Source: Glandiceps talaboti (taxonomy: Eukaryota > Hemichordata > Enteropneusta > Spengelidae). From it: a DNA stretch of 64,000 nucleotides. The position numbers and the translations under genes were made by a program. The notes beneath the pieces are model-generated. The model worked only from the letters and a program-made list of their open reading frames with translations, was not told the origin of the DNA and searched no databases. Every line of letters starts with the position of its first letter. Position 1 is the first letter of the stretch. Where the stretch lies: assembly GCF_964340395.1 (NCBI RefSeq), contig NC_135549.1, positions 22,253,342 through 22,317,341 of the forward strand. Reading direction: 5' to 3'. Shown here one piece after another: positions 1 to 12,083 of the stretch.

Positions 1-1206
1 TTGACTCTTAAAATGCCATCTTTAATTTCATGCTCCAGTTGCTATGGTTATAAAAGTGTTGCTTTGATACACTTTCTGGTATGCTGTGATCACTTCCGAG
101 ACTATTACCTTCTCTGAAATGAATGACTTCAAATGGATAAAGCAATCATACAAAATTACCAACCATTACACTGAGTAAATGAGAAACTTTCCTCCTATGT
201 CCTCATTCAAGCTGATCAAAATCTGATGTAAGAATACCACTTGATTTCTATCTACGTACCGTTATTCCTCTCATTGATTTAATGTCGTTTGTTTTCGATT
301 TTGTTTCTGAGAGTTATATCACAGAGGAGGCAGAGGAAGTACATGTAATTACTCTCCAGAAAAAAAATACACTGAAGAAAATAGGGTAAAGAATTTGAGC
401 TGTATTCTTCCATAAGATTGTAACGAGATTGGTCCTCATTCAATCTGATTAAAATCCGATGTAGTGTACATGTCACAATTTCTTTTTGGCTGTTATGTTT
501 ACTGTCACAGTCACTTGTTTTTTTGTGAGTGCTCCATACATACATCTGACACAATACCATAGGTTTTGCCTAAGCCACAGGAGAGCACTGAGTGAATTCA
601 CTCAACCAATGAAATTATGTAATGCACAAAAACATACAAGTACAGTACTTCAGAGCACTCTGTTTGAAAAAAGCACTAGCACAGAGCGCAGACAACGATG
701 TTATCGTTATCGTTTGGTGGTTCTCTTTCTTTCAATTTCAAATGCTGAATGTTATAATGTAAGACTGATTCTGGTTGGCTACTCGTAAGTAGGAGATTGA
801 GTTCGGGGATATGGATGTGTGTAACAAGCACTCGCAGAAGATCAAACGACAGTAAATGTAACAGCCAAAAAGAAATTGCGACGTGTACACTTCACCAGAT
901 TGTAATCAAATTGGTCTATACTTTATAATACATGTATCATCATGACACATTGACACAAGTCTTTGTATGCTTAGGACTGAGTATGACAGTCAGTATGACT
1001 TAAAAGATGTACCTACATCCGAGTTGAATTAATCATTATAAAGAAAACACTTGGGAACAGAAAATGAGGACAGAGTCCTGAGGTCTCCTAACATGATCAC
1101 ATCCATCACATCAATATGAATTCATTAAAGGTCTCAATCCCCCTGGATTTGACAAATACAATAATATTGTGGCATTAAAGTTTAAACAAGAAAGGCCTTA
1201 ATCACA

Positions 1207-1573
1207 AATTTCTTACCTAGGCAAAATAATAAAAAATGTGTTTTTCCGATAACCTGACCGACCCTAGTTTAAGCCGCTGACCCTACATGTAAATATTATT
1301 TTTTATACATTGAAAACAAAAAGATAAGAAATTCTTTGTCTTCTTGGCCTTCATGCACGTCTGTTTTCTTTTCCTAGTGATGTATGCACATATTTCATCA
1401 AAGTATCACAAAAGGGGTATTCTGACACATTTCATTTGGTTTGGGGTAAAAGCAATATGTTTCAAAAATAAAAACGATTAAAAAGATAAAATAAAGAGAA
1501 TAAAATCCCAGCCTATCTTAGCCCTATTCTCCGAGGCCATGTTATTGGAAACACACTTATTTTTTTTTGCCCT
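1207..1573. mobile_element. Family C element, copy 1
   Basis: About 367 bp bounded by GGCAAAATAATAAAAAATG and TTATTTTTTTTTGCC; both ends carry the inverted motif GTTTCC(G/A)ATAAC just inside. A 3-bp CTA flanks both sides and may be the target duplication. It matches 4,820-5,160 in inverted orientation. Confidence 0.6.
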
Positions 1574-1608
1574 ATGGGAAATATTGTTAAGATACACAAA
1601 GGAGTTTA

Positions 1609-1945
1609 TGACCAAAAATAACTGCTGCCCTTGAAATTGTCTAAAGTGAACATGGTGCAACAATGTCACATACAGATTACTACACTACACAATTTTTGGT
1701 CATTTTCACAGTGTGTACATTGTATGTCCTGGAATGCCTTGCACTTATTGTTGTATGCATGGCCAAAAAATAACAACTGCTGCCCTTGAAATTGTCTAAA
1801 GTGAACATGGTGCAACAATGTCACACACAAATTACTACACTACACAATTTTTGGTCATTTTCACAGTGTGAATGTCCTGGAATGGCATTGCACTTATTGT
1901 TGTATGCATGGCCAAAAAATAACAACTGCTGCTGATCTTGAAATT
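1609..1945 (+). repeat. Tandem duplication, about 150-bp unit, two and a quarter copies
   Basis: The block from GACCAAAAATAACTGCTGCC to TTGTTGTATGCAT (1609-1760) is repeated at 1761-1908 with few changes, and a third partial unit follows to about 1945. This is a simple segmental duplication with no coding content seen. Confidence 0.85.
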
Positions 1946-3746
1946 GTCAAACCGAGGAAGATGAAACCTTGACAGTGTTTATCTGACTGGCAATGATGCA
2001 ATTATGTCAAACATCAAGAAATACATGTAATGATAATATCTTTACGGGTTGTAAATTATTCATGTTTTAAGAACTGTTAAATTTCTGCCGTTAAATTACT
2101 GAATCATGTGCACAATCATATTGAACCTGAAAGGTTGCAGTAATCTTTATCAAAATGTTTAATTGTTAAAAACACATTGACCACTCTATCAAGGTTACTA
2201 TTTTTTATAATCAAATGATATGCAGTGTTTTTCAAGGGTACTCGGTAGTAGGAAGGTAAAATCTACCGAGATGACAGTTAAAAGTATGATACATGACCTA
2301 TGTAATATTTACCAGATTTCCTCACTCTGTTACAACTTACCAAACCAGGTTCTGTTATTTATAATGGTTAATACTGAAAACACTAATACATGTGTGTCAT
2401 TAATAAATTATTCCAAAAAACACTAGTTTCACATTGGGATTGAAAACTTAACTACCTGTACCTGTCAATATACACGTTTTGTGACATTTGCAAATGATAG
2501 CATGAAAACCTGTGCATACAGCTAGTTTTGTGTAGTCTATAAGATACGACCATTCATGCCACATAATCAGCCAGCCTTTGTATGTTTAGAAGCCTGATAG
2601 AGCTGAATAACACAACATACATGTATCTTACAGTATAAGTTGTGTGATAAAATGACAAAGATGCAACACTGGCCATTAGTATTAGAATCATCACCATTAA
2701 TTTAAATAAATACATAAAATTTACCAGTGTTACGCAGGGTATTTACCAGGGTTCCCCCTCCAACAATACAGTGAAACAAGGTGTGGAAATATATACAAAT
2801 TTTACCAGATTTTGTCCTACCCCTAGCTATTTTGAGGTTTCCAAACCTGAGCTAAAACACAGAGTCTGTATCAAATGATTATGGTAATTTATGTATGTCC
2901 TGAAATGACAATGTACTAGTGTTGTACATATATACAAGATGTACTCTGAAACATCTACAGATAACATCTGTGCACTATATGAATACCATGACAAGGGTAT
3001 TAATACTATGATTAACATTGTTTAGTTTATATGATAATCCATCACCATATTTGACAAGGTCAAACTGTAAAGTAAGACACAGTGACACATATATACATTG
3101 AATATAATAATGGCCAATGCATGGTTATTGACCCTAAAATACAAAATGTAGATACAAATTTCTGAAAGACACCTGCTGGAGCTCCTTTGTACCTTACAAG
3201 AAAAATCCCATAAAGTGTAAATGACACATTTCACCTGCAACATTCAAATATATGGATTTTGCAAAATCTGTTATTGCATATTATCAAAGCACATTTCACA
3301 GTATACCTTCACTTGTAATATGTCATCATTCATTTGTCACTACTTTACTTTTATCTTAGGTTGAACTTTCAAAAGTTGACTTTGAGACCTTTGTGCAACT
3401 TTTGTGACCCTTTTGTGATCATGGACTAGTACATGTATGTCAAGAGTGTGTATTTTTGAATAAATTTACATCTAATTATTATTGTAAGGATGCTGAATAT
3501 CTACTAACTGCTCTGTTCCAAATTGACATATAGTCCATTCACTGAGCTGTTCTGTTTATACATCATTAGCTGTCTATCTCCTCACCCATGTTGGATATGA
3601 TGACTAGGTTGTATGACAGCTATTAATGTAACACAACAGCCGCACACAGTGTGCACAGGATACAATTCCAAGAACAAAGATATGTACATTTTATTTGTGA
3701 GGTAAATACACATTTGGACTTATTAGTATGTTCTGTGTTCCTCCAG

Positions 3747-3802
3747 GAAGGCCTTGATATAGATCATACTGAGATCATGGAAGTAGCTAATTATGTTGTG
3801 CT
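3747..3802 (+). CDS. Candidate internal exon, unidentified
   Basis: A 56-nt interval between a good acceptor (GTTCCTCCAG) and a strong donor (CT|GTAAGT). Only one frame is open, encoding EGLDIDHTEIMEVANYVV. No other exon in a compatible phase was found nearby and I do not recognise the peptide. It may be chance. Confidence 0.22.
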
Positions 3803-4477
3803 GTAAGTTGAGAAATCTATATTGTACACTGCAATGGTCAAAACTCCTCAGGTTGTGAAGCTTAACACATCAAAATCAATATTCCCTCAATTATCTCTGT
3901 GATTACTTCATATACATGTGCCAATTTTATTAGTCCAGGGGCCAGCTGTGCCATGTCTTTGAATCTGAAGATATTCTGATGGTAAAGGAGCCTTTACAAC
4001 TTTACCTGCCCTCCATGTGATTACTGTCATGCTATTTACATCTCCTTTAATAGAGATCCTGCATAATAGCTTTTGCATTGTACTTCACTGGATGTACCTA
4101 GACCTTTCATGTGATGGGTGATAAAAACTGTACAATTTACATACACATTGTGTACTGACCCAAGGTTAGGTCGTTGAACTTTAAGGCATGCCAACTGTCT
4201 TGTACACGTTCTTGAAAATGTTGTTATCATTAAAGACAAGCTTATTCTCTTGAAGTTTGTGCTATACGGAATTACCAATGAGGGTGGGAATGGGGTAATT
4301 TCATAACTCATAATTGCATACACAGTAAAAATTCAAAATAAAGATTGTAAGATCATAATTTGATATCTGTCATACTTGATAATCACCTATTTATGTTTTA
4401 CACTATCAATAGAAATTTCACCATTTGTCTAGGTAGAGGTCAAGGAACTTTATCAAAAAATTTATCATGTGACTCCC

Positions 4478-4574
4478 TAGACTGTAAGATACATCATGTT
4501 GTTCAGCCCTGTGATCAGGCTTCTCAACCGAGTGCTTGCTCAGCATGGCACGAATGTCTGTATATTACAGACTA
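4478..4574. mobile_element. Palindromic MITE family A, copy 1
   Basis: Starts TAGACTGTAAGATAC and ends TTACAGACTA. The flanks are GTGACTCCC and GTGAATCGC, a 9-bp target duplication with two changes. This is the most diverged interior of the family apart from copy 6. Confidence 0.7.
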
Positions 4575-4819
4575 GTGAATCGCAATTAGAAATTTATTTA
4601 AAAATTTATCATCTGAATTGCAAGCCAGCTATAGCTTTGGGCAAAATGTAAAGATAAAGCTATTTCCTCCCTAATTTGTAAATTGACCTCTTCAGTCATA
4701 AATGTAAAGGAATAATTGTATAATTTGTCATTTACATTTTGTTTTCTACTTAACTTGTATAACCTACCCCACCCTTGCCTACAATGTATGTACCTTAAAT
4801 AAATGCAGTTTATAATCGT

Positions 4820-5160
4820 TAGGCAAAAAAAAAATGTGTTTCCAATAACATGGCCTGAGAGAATAGGGTAGGTAGGTAGATAGGGATTTTATTTTATCTT
4901 TTTAATTGTCTCAAAAATATTGCTTCCACCCAAAACCAAACAAAATGTCAGTCCAAATTCCCCTTCTGTGATAATTTGATGAATATGTACAGACATCACA
5001 TCACAGTTCATCACTGTGAACGAAGAAAACAGATGTGCATGAAGGTCAAGAAGACAAAACATTCCTCATCTTTTTGAAAATGTTTAAAAAATGTTTAGGG
5101 TTGGCGTCTGAAATTAGGGTTATCGGAAACATACCATTTTTTTACTTTGATTTATCATTA
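4820..5160. mobile_element. Family C element, copy 2 (inverted relative to copy 1)
   Basis: Begins AGGCAAAAAAAAAATGTG then TTTCCAATAACATGG, and ends GGGTTATCGGAAACATACC before a T run. The interior shares many blocks with the reverse complement of 1,207-1,573, for example the stretch around GTGCATGAAGG. It is diverged, so probably old. Confidence 0.6.
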
Positions 5161-5927
5161 ATTTTTTTATAGCTATTAAACTGACACTCATGATGATGTC
5201 TACGCAATTTTTTAAAAATATAATTCTTAGAAATGTTTGAAAGATATGTGTATGTGTATGGTGCAACTAGCATAACATTATGAAATGCAATGGCCTCAGA
5301 AAGTGTGGTATTACTTATCACAAGGAAAGTTGATTAAACATTGATTTGGATGGGGGTTGGAGTGGGAGGTAGGGGGACATATAGCACTTATAATCTATAA
5401 AACTCACACATATACTTCATAATATGATAAAGGCATTAGCTTGTAAAATAATACAAACTCAGAAATTGTGTGTTAGTTCTAAGACTGTAACATCAATATA
5501 ATATAAACTACAAACATTATATCTCTTCCATATTTATATTCATTTTGTTAAAAAACATCATAAATCATACATGATCTTGAAGTAAACCTATTTTACTATT
5601 ATTTCCCTGAGTAGGCAGTTAGGATTACTATTTTTGCTTTGATTATTTATATATACATGTACCAGAACTTGTTTACTACCAGTTAGTGGTTATGTAAATT
5701 TCCATAACAAAGTAAAAGAGCGACAAAAACACCATAATTAACCCAATGACATCCTACAGACATAACATGAAGCCATACTTGCACAATCAACTTTTATAAT
5801 TATGAAAAACATACTTTTACAGTGTTGTACAATAAACTACCTCATATAAATACCCTTGGTAGTACATATGTATGTACTGTGTACATGATATGTACAGGCA
5901 TAGACATACATGTTTGTACATGCACAA

Positions 5928-6033
5928 TACATACAATTCTCACAAACCAGAGCTGTTATTTCTTCCGCGAAACCTCTTGGCAGTGCGTCTTGGATGGTGC
6001 CAGAAAAGAGGCTGTGGTTTACGACGATGACTA
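5928..6033. mobile_element. MITE family B, copy 1
   Basis: Begins near ATTCTCACAAACCAGAGCTG and ends GGCTGTGGTTTACGACGATG. The two ends form an imperfect inverted repeat (CATTCTCGCAAACCAGAGC against CATCGTCATAAACCACAGC in the family). The right side runs into a CA-rich microsatellite, so no clean duplication is visible. Confidence 0.65.
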
Positions 6034-6041
6034 TATACATA

Positions 6042-6260
6042 CGTATGTACACACATGCACACACACGCACACACACACACACATATATACACACACGTAA
6101 CATATCTACATGTATACATACAAATGTACGTACATACATATATACATACATTATCATACAATACATGCATACATACATACACATGCATACGTACGTATGT
6201 ACATATGTATGTACACACACACACACAGACACACAGACACACACACGGTGACACACACAG
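6042..6260. repeat. CA/TACA microsatellite
   Basis: Long mixed run of CA, CACG and TACA units, with a second purer CA block around 6,212-6,245. It produces open frames in several phases that should not be taken as genes. Confidence 0.95.
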
Positions 6261-8984
6261 AGGTGACATTTTAATCTACAGTATCTACGTATATATACAT
6301 GTACCTACCTACACATAAATATATATTATTAACTAATACATAATGTACATGTAGACAAGTACATCCATGTGTGATATAATAAATGGAACTATGAGAGTAT
6401 GGTATATACTGTTAAGCTATATTAATAATACCAGTAAAACTATTTACCTGCTAATTTGAATATTGCATTCAATAAAATTCATCCTTAGCCTACCTGTATA
6501 TCTAATCACTGTGTCAAAAATTGAACTTAGAGGCACTGCAGAATTACCAGCCTCTAACACTATTTTCCAAATAGAAAGAATAGAATAGTAGAAATTAGAA
6601 TGCAAATCTTTTTTTTTGTCATTTCAGAATGAAATAACTTTTGTCCTTTTGTGAGCCACTTAATAAAGGAGGTTTTTTGATGACATCACAAATTTCCTGA
6701 AAATATTTCAAGAATTTGTTAAAAATCTGTAGTAGGCTCTTCTGCTAATTATACCCATAATACCATATATTTGTTCATCAGTAAAATTTATCTTATCTCC
6801 TGAAAGTCTCAATTAACACACATCAGAGCCCTTACAACTCTATACCTATAGCAACAGAACCAAACCATTTATGACTAGTGTTCTTGAGCGTCAGCAAGAT
6901 GGTAATGTTGTAGGACAAATCCTATCTAATTGGAACTAGTCTGTTTTTTTACACAGGTTTCTTCATCCTTGGGTGTACATAGTTCTTGTAAACAACTGAT
7001 CAGGGTAACCGTATGATATCAGTATCACTTTGTTGTCAAGCAGAAAATATGTATTTGTTACTTGTGAGAGTCAAGGGAATAAACCATATTATTTCTCTCA
7101 TATCAATTAATAAATTATTACTAAATTGATATTAATAAATTATCACTAAAATGTGTGTAAGCACGATTCTTTTGTTTTCTCAAAATTATAAAAGATCATA
7201 TCATCTACACTATACCCCCCCCCCCCCCCCTTCATTGTACTCCTCTCTCAGTGGATGACTACTGCAAGTCAGAATTTTTTTTAATTTAAAGAGACATAAA
7301 TAAAGAGTCACCAAACCTAACAATTTTTCATTTCATGTTACATTCTGAAATTTGGTCATAACATGAAACAACTAGTTTACTCCAAGTGTTTTTGGACACA
7401 AAATCTTGAGTCTAAGATAACTTCCTGCAAGGTACTTTAATATTACCAGTTCATAGTTGTGACGTTGTGTTGTGATATATATATATATTATACACAAATC
7501 CTACTAATCTACATGCAGTTAGTACTTGTCTTGTACAGGGTACTTACTGGTGGTAGTTACAGCTCAATGCAAATCCATGAGTAGCTTACCATGGTAATTT
7601 ACAGCTCATAAAACTACTCTATTGTATGCATCACAATAGGATAACTCATTTCACTGAAGGTCAAAAACCTTAACTGTATCCTTCCCAAGTTTAACCATAG
7701 GTGTGTAAGGTCTATGGTTTTACAAGTGACTAAATGCCATCAACTCAGATATGCACATCACAATGGGATACTGTGTAACATGATCATACAACAACAGGTT
7801 TGATTTTTCTATGTCTCTCAAAATCAAAATTATTCAACTGGTAGGAGTGGCCATGTCTGTATTTTACCTCAGAGCAGACAACTATTTGGATGCAAAGCAT
7901 AAAATCTTGACTCAGCAAGGTTGCACTAATAGACAACAAAGGAATTGTGTGAAGAATACACAAATCACTGTAATCAGTGAAACAATAACCTCAGACAGTG
8001 GTCTGAGCAATAACAGAGTATGAACATTGACAACCAGTGCTGTGTGTCTCATAGCATTGTTATCATACCCATTCAGAAACCAGACAAATGAAAATTTCTC
8101 TGTCCCATATACAGATTGTTGTTTGGGATATATATTGTAAGTCCATCCAAACTGTTTTGTATTTATTATTCTAATATCTAATCTTCATGTCAGTACAGCA
8201 AAATAATCAAAATGTCAACATAGGTCGAAACAAGTGCATTACATGTAATAGGCACCTAAATAATACATGGCAATTTCTACATTGGACAATTCGACAAAGA
8301 GTGACGTGGCTTTCACCTTCATGGTGGTAGTAATATTATTAGTAACAACGTCTGGTACAGAGGATGGCCAAGGCATCGTGTACGTTGTACTTTACTTTAG
8401 TGTTTTTAAAAACAGTTATTTTTTTAAAATAATAAACTCTTTAATTATATAAAGCATTTACTTAACCAGATATGTGATGGTTCATCATCACCTGTAGATG
8501 TTGGAATATTACAACTTTTCTATTGGACAGTGCTAAAGTTTATTTTATGACGTTAAATACCATGTGTTGAGATTGTTTTCTTAGTAATCAGTGTGTACCG
8601 TGTACGTACGTGTACACAGGGCGGACGCTAATATTCCTGGGTTGATCTTTATACGTTTGTAATGTAAAACGTACTTTATACTAGGTGACGAGTTGAGACA
8701 GTTTGTTTTCAATACCAAATAAGAGTAGATATATTACACGATGAACAAATGTCGTGACAAAATCTGAAAATTTTCTTCAAAAAATGTGCTATCTACTTCT
8801 ATTGACAGGCCTCCGGTGTCGCAAGTGGCAGTCTAGTCTGTATAACCAGTCTGGAGCTCTCGCCATGTACACAACCAACCAACCTTTAGTTTACCGAACA
8901 CACTGGACAGTAGCTGTACGTACATAGCCTATGGAAACTTACGTGAAATCGCTAAAACACCTCACCAAATTCAACCCGTCTTAC

Positions 8985-9038
8985 CTTTACTTTGATGCGA
9001 ATCGCGTCCCGATCAGCGGGCGAGCTAACACAAGCCAT
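8985..9038 (-). CDS. Candidate first coding exon, minus strand
   Basis: The ATG at 9038 (context ccagaATGG) opens MACVSSPADRDAIRIKVK and runs in phase 0 to a consensus donor AAAG|GTAAGA at 8985. It lies just downstream, on this strand, of paired CRE sites (9135-9151) in a CpG-containing segment, as expected for a gene start. I found no convincing second exon within the window to its left, and the peptide is not recognised. Confidence 0.4.
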
Positions 9039-9129
9039 TCTGGTGAAATTTCAGCTCACATCTGGCCAGGAAGAGCAACTACAACATCCGTGAAATTTAG
9101 GAAACCCCCTTCTGCGCAAGCGTAATAAT

Positions 9130-9280
9130 CCAAGTGACGTCAGTGACGTCAAAGGGTTAACATTTCGGACGATACCATTTGCAAGTTAGGCGGTGGTATG
9201 TATGTGTATTTTTTTTCAATTTGATGATTTATATCATGGTTATAATCAGAAAAAAATCGGAACAACTATGACGTCACACA
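9130..9280. promoter_or_regulatory. CRE-containing divergent promoter candidate
   Basis: Three perfect palindromic cAMP-response elements TGACGTCA occur at 9135-9142, 9144-9151 and 9269-9276. The first two are separated by a single base. The surrounding 8.9-9.5 kb is visibly richer in CpG than the rest of the left flank. Such sites bind CREB/ATF bZIP factors in animals. Confidence 0.55.
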
Positions 9281-9282
9281 CT

Positions 9283-9369
9283 ATGGCTGCTTCCCTGACC
9301 GACCAAGTGTTTATTCAACGGTTTACAAAGTATTTCGCTATTTCATGTTCAGAGGGAAGAGGGCGCGAT
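9283..9369 (+). CDS. Candidate first coding exon, plus strand
   Basis: The ATG at 9283 opens MAASLTDQVFIQRFTKYFAI then SCSEGRGR, reaching a possible donor GAT|GTATGC at 9369; without splicing it stops at 9399. It sits 7 bp after a CRE site. The codon content looks protein-like but no continuation exon was identified. Weak. Confidence 0.25.
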
Positions 9370-9499
9370 GTATGCTCAGACTCTAGTCCCGAACAGTAAT
9401 AATCCGTCACAGTCATGCGGAGATTTCTCGATCAAAGTGGTTTGAGAGACGTGACACAGCGCGGTGTGTGACATCATGGAAGTATAACCCACTTCCATG

Positions 9500-10053
9500 G
9501 TGACATTGACTTGAGATAAAAACTATTAGTTTTATAATATCTCAAGCACAGTCGCTTGTAAACTGTTATTCCTTTCCTAAACGGTTTTATTCTTGTCTAT
9601 GACGGTCCTAATACAGAACAATGACGTTATTATAGGGATTGGCGATATTCTTAATCTTATAAAATCGGTAACGATGTCATTTCCACAGTCACACACACAA
9701 CACGTTAGCTGCAATAATTGTAGCGTCTTGTTGCGGTTTTGTGGGTTTTTCGTCTGTTTTGGTGACTTTTTAAGTTTTTGTGTTTAACCCGCACCTAACG
9801 TTAAACACAAAAACTTAAAAAGTCACCAAAACAGACGAAAAAAAACACAAAACCGCAACAAGACGCTACAATTATTGCAGCTAACAACACGTGTGTGTGA
9901 CTGTGGAAATGACATCGTTACCGATTTTATAAGAATATCGCCAATCCCTATAATAACGTCATTGTTCTGTATTAGACCGTCATAGACAAGAATAAAACCG
10001 TTTAGGAAAGGAATAACAGTTTACAAGCGACTGTGATCTCAAGTCAATGTCAC
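9500..10053. repeat. Large inverted repeat (hairpin), arms of about 250-290 bp
   Basis: The left arm 9500-9788 and right arm 9800-10053 are near-perfect reverse complements around an 11-bp centre (9789-9799, flanked by GTTTAAC and GTTAAAC). The left arm has about 30 extra bases near 9518-9550, itself a small palindrome-like insert; the arms also differ slightly around a CA/TG run. It could be a foldback transposon or a recent inverted duplication. Confidence 0.92.
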
Positions 10054-10933
10054 GCAAGGAGAGTTTGTCATCTACCATTTAAACATGTGCAAAATTTATG
10101 ATATTTTATGGCTATAAAAAAGTGTTATTGACAGTATTACTCCTTCTCAGTGCTGTTAAATAGACCATGGATGTATTAGTGAGAGACCGAGGAATAAAAT
10201 TTAGATGTTAAAACAATTGTCTTGCATGGCAGAGCTATACATGTATAGAAACAGTTGGTCAAAATCTAAAGAATGGGCCTATGTATTAAAGGCTCCACTG
10301 ATAAGACAGTGTGCGAGAATATCTGCACTGGTAAGGAAACTTCTTGAACGAAGTGAACCCCCTTAACCGTGACAGAGATACGTCAAACCACCGAGTTTAA
10401 ATCGAGGTTATGCGTGACGTGGGATCTCCTTCGGGTCACTTTTAAAACCCACTCGAACATATCGCATCCACCTGAAGGATCACGTCCTATACCAATGGAA
10501 TAGTCATCTGACAAAAGCGTGTTAAACATGATCGAATTTTCTCGATGATAGGATTAGAATTGCATTGGTAAACAAATAAAAATCAAATGGACCGTAAAAA
10601 TAGACTGCGACATTGGAAAACTTATGATCAGTAAGCTTATGGCTTCCCATAATCGATTATTCAAAACATGTTCATATAATCACACATTTTATTTCATCTT
10701 GTAAAGCAGTGGGTCTCTTCCTTCATTTTTTTATATAATGTTCACAAAATTATTCTAGTTTATGTTACAAACTACAACATTTGTATGTTTTCCACTTAAA
10801 CTAGAGTGATGTGAATCGCTAGTGAAAGGAGATGGCTGTGTACTATAAAGCGAACGTCTTTTTTCACACAAGTTTTTGTATGCTTTGATGTAAATTCAGT
10901 TGTTGATCTGTCATAGCTGTAAGCCCTGTGATA

Positions 10934-11012
10934 TTACTGGTGGTGGTGGTGGTGGTGGTGGTGCACGGTGGTGGTGGTGGTGGTGGTGGTGGTGGTGGTG
11001 GTGGTGGTGGTG
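10934..11012. repeat. GGT trinucleotide microsatellite
   Basis: Uninterrupted GGT repeats broken once by a CAC (near 10,964). The complement gives a proline-run ORF, which is spurious. Confidence 0.95.
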
Positions 11013-11995
11013 GGAGAGGGTTAATTCCTATGAATGAGGTGATAAACACGGGTAACAATATCTACTCAATAACATTTCTGTGACAACTTTTGAAGAGATG
11101 ACAAAATGTACATCCCACACCTCAAGAATATTCTATAACCTTCCAAACAAACCCCAGTCTCGGTTGCCCAGACACTCACCGCTTGGGCTCTACTATGAGA
11201 CCACCCGCAGTCTTCCAGACGAGAGCCCCCAGTGGCGAGAGTCTGAGTAATCGAGACTGGGTGGTCTTGCAGTAGTGCTCCAGCAGAGTCTGGGTAAACG
11301 AGACAAAACAAGCCCTTCAAATATACTCATTAGTAATACTTGCATCCCTCACAGCTAATATAATCAGTGGCAATGAACGCATATTACCAAACAGGATGAT
11401 TCATTATGTAGTATCAAGTTATATATTAAAGATGGCATTCTCCAAAAATATGATATTTACTGATTTAAAAGGGAGTTCTCTGATTGGTCAATAAGTGGAA
11501 AAAGACATGCTACATACACATTAGTCAGTAAAATATGACACTCGTGCCACTCTATAAGCCAGTACTCACTGAGAAGCCTGGTTGAGCTGAACAACACAAC
11601 ATATCTTCCAGCCTACATTAGTACATACATACACGTAAAAAAATAGGAATTTAAGGTACTAGGACTGATGCCCCTGATAATTAACACATGTATGAAGTTC
11701 CCAAAATCTCTTACCTTTGCCATGTGAAAGCTTGTTCCTGGTCTTTTTGAAATTATAATGAAGGAAATTTTGGTGGTTCATCACCTTGGTTTCAAGGAAA
11801 TCACCAATAGTTTATTTTCCACAGTATTCAACACCAATATTGGATTTTAAACGAGTTTGATTTTGGTATAATTTTGACTTGTAACAAATTTGATTGACCC
11901 CAACCTTTTTTCTTTTACTTTAACTGAGAATGGCTTTGAGCTTCCTTTAACAAAGTAACAGCAAAAGTTAAAGATTTGTATTTCTGAGGTGCACA

Positions 11996-12083
11996 CAGAC
12001 TTTAAGATACATCATATCGCTCTGCCCTGCTCTGGGTTAACCGATGTTTGAGGGCGCCCTGTCACAGCATACCTTACAGACTA
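11996..12083. mobile_element. Palindromic MITE family A, copy 2
   Basis: 88 bp, starting CAGACTTTAAGATAC and ending ACCTTACAGACTA. It is flanked by a perfect 9-bp duplication AGGTGCACA (11987-11995 and 12084-12092). The interior carries the family motif GAGGGCGCCCTGTCACAGC. Confidence 0.85.

Larger units (their letters stand above)
1..8980. other. Gene-poor left flank
   Basis: Apart from the elements listed separately, I see no convincing coding sequence here. ORFs of 60-139 codons are A/T-rich chance frames or translations of the CA/TG microsatellite at 6.05-6.26 kb. Short runs include a poly-C at about 7,207-7,230 and an AT run near 7,478. Confidence 0.6.

Noticed and set aside
5936-6030. 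Short conserved-looking peptide around a family B MITE
   Set aside because: The same sequence recurs at 26.7, 32.4 and 56.2 kb with transposon-like ends, so its conservation is that of a repeat.
5822-6318. Overlapping ORFs of 87-139 codons
   Set aside because: They are translations of CA/TACA microsatellite sequence in several frames and both strands, with low-complexity peptides.
10864-11058. Proline-rich ORF
   Set aside because: It is the complement of the GGT microsatellite.
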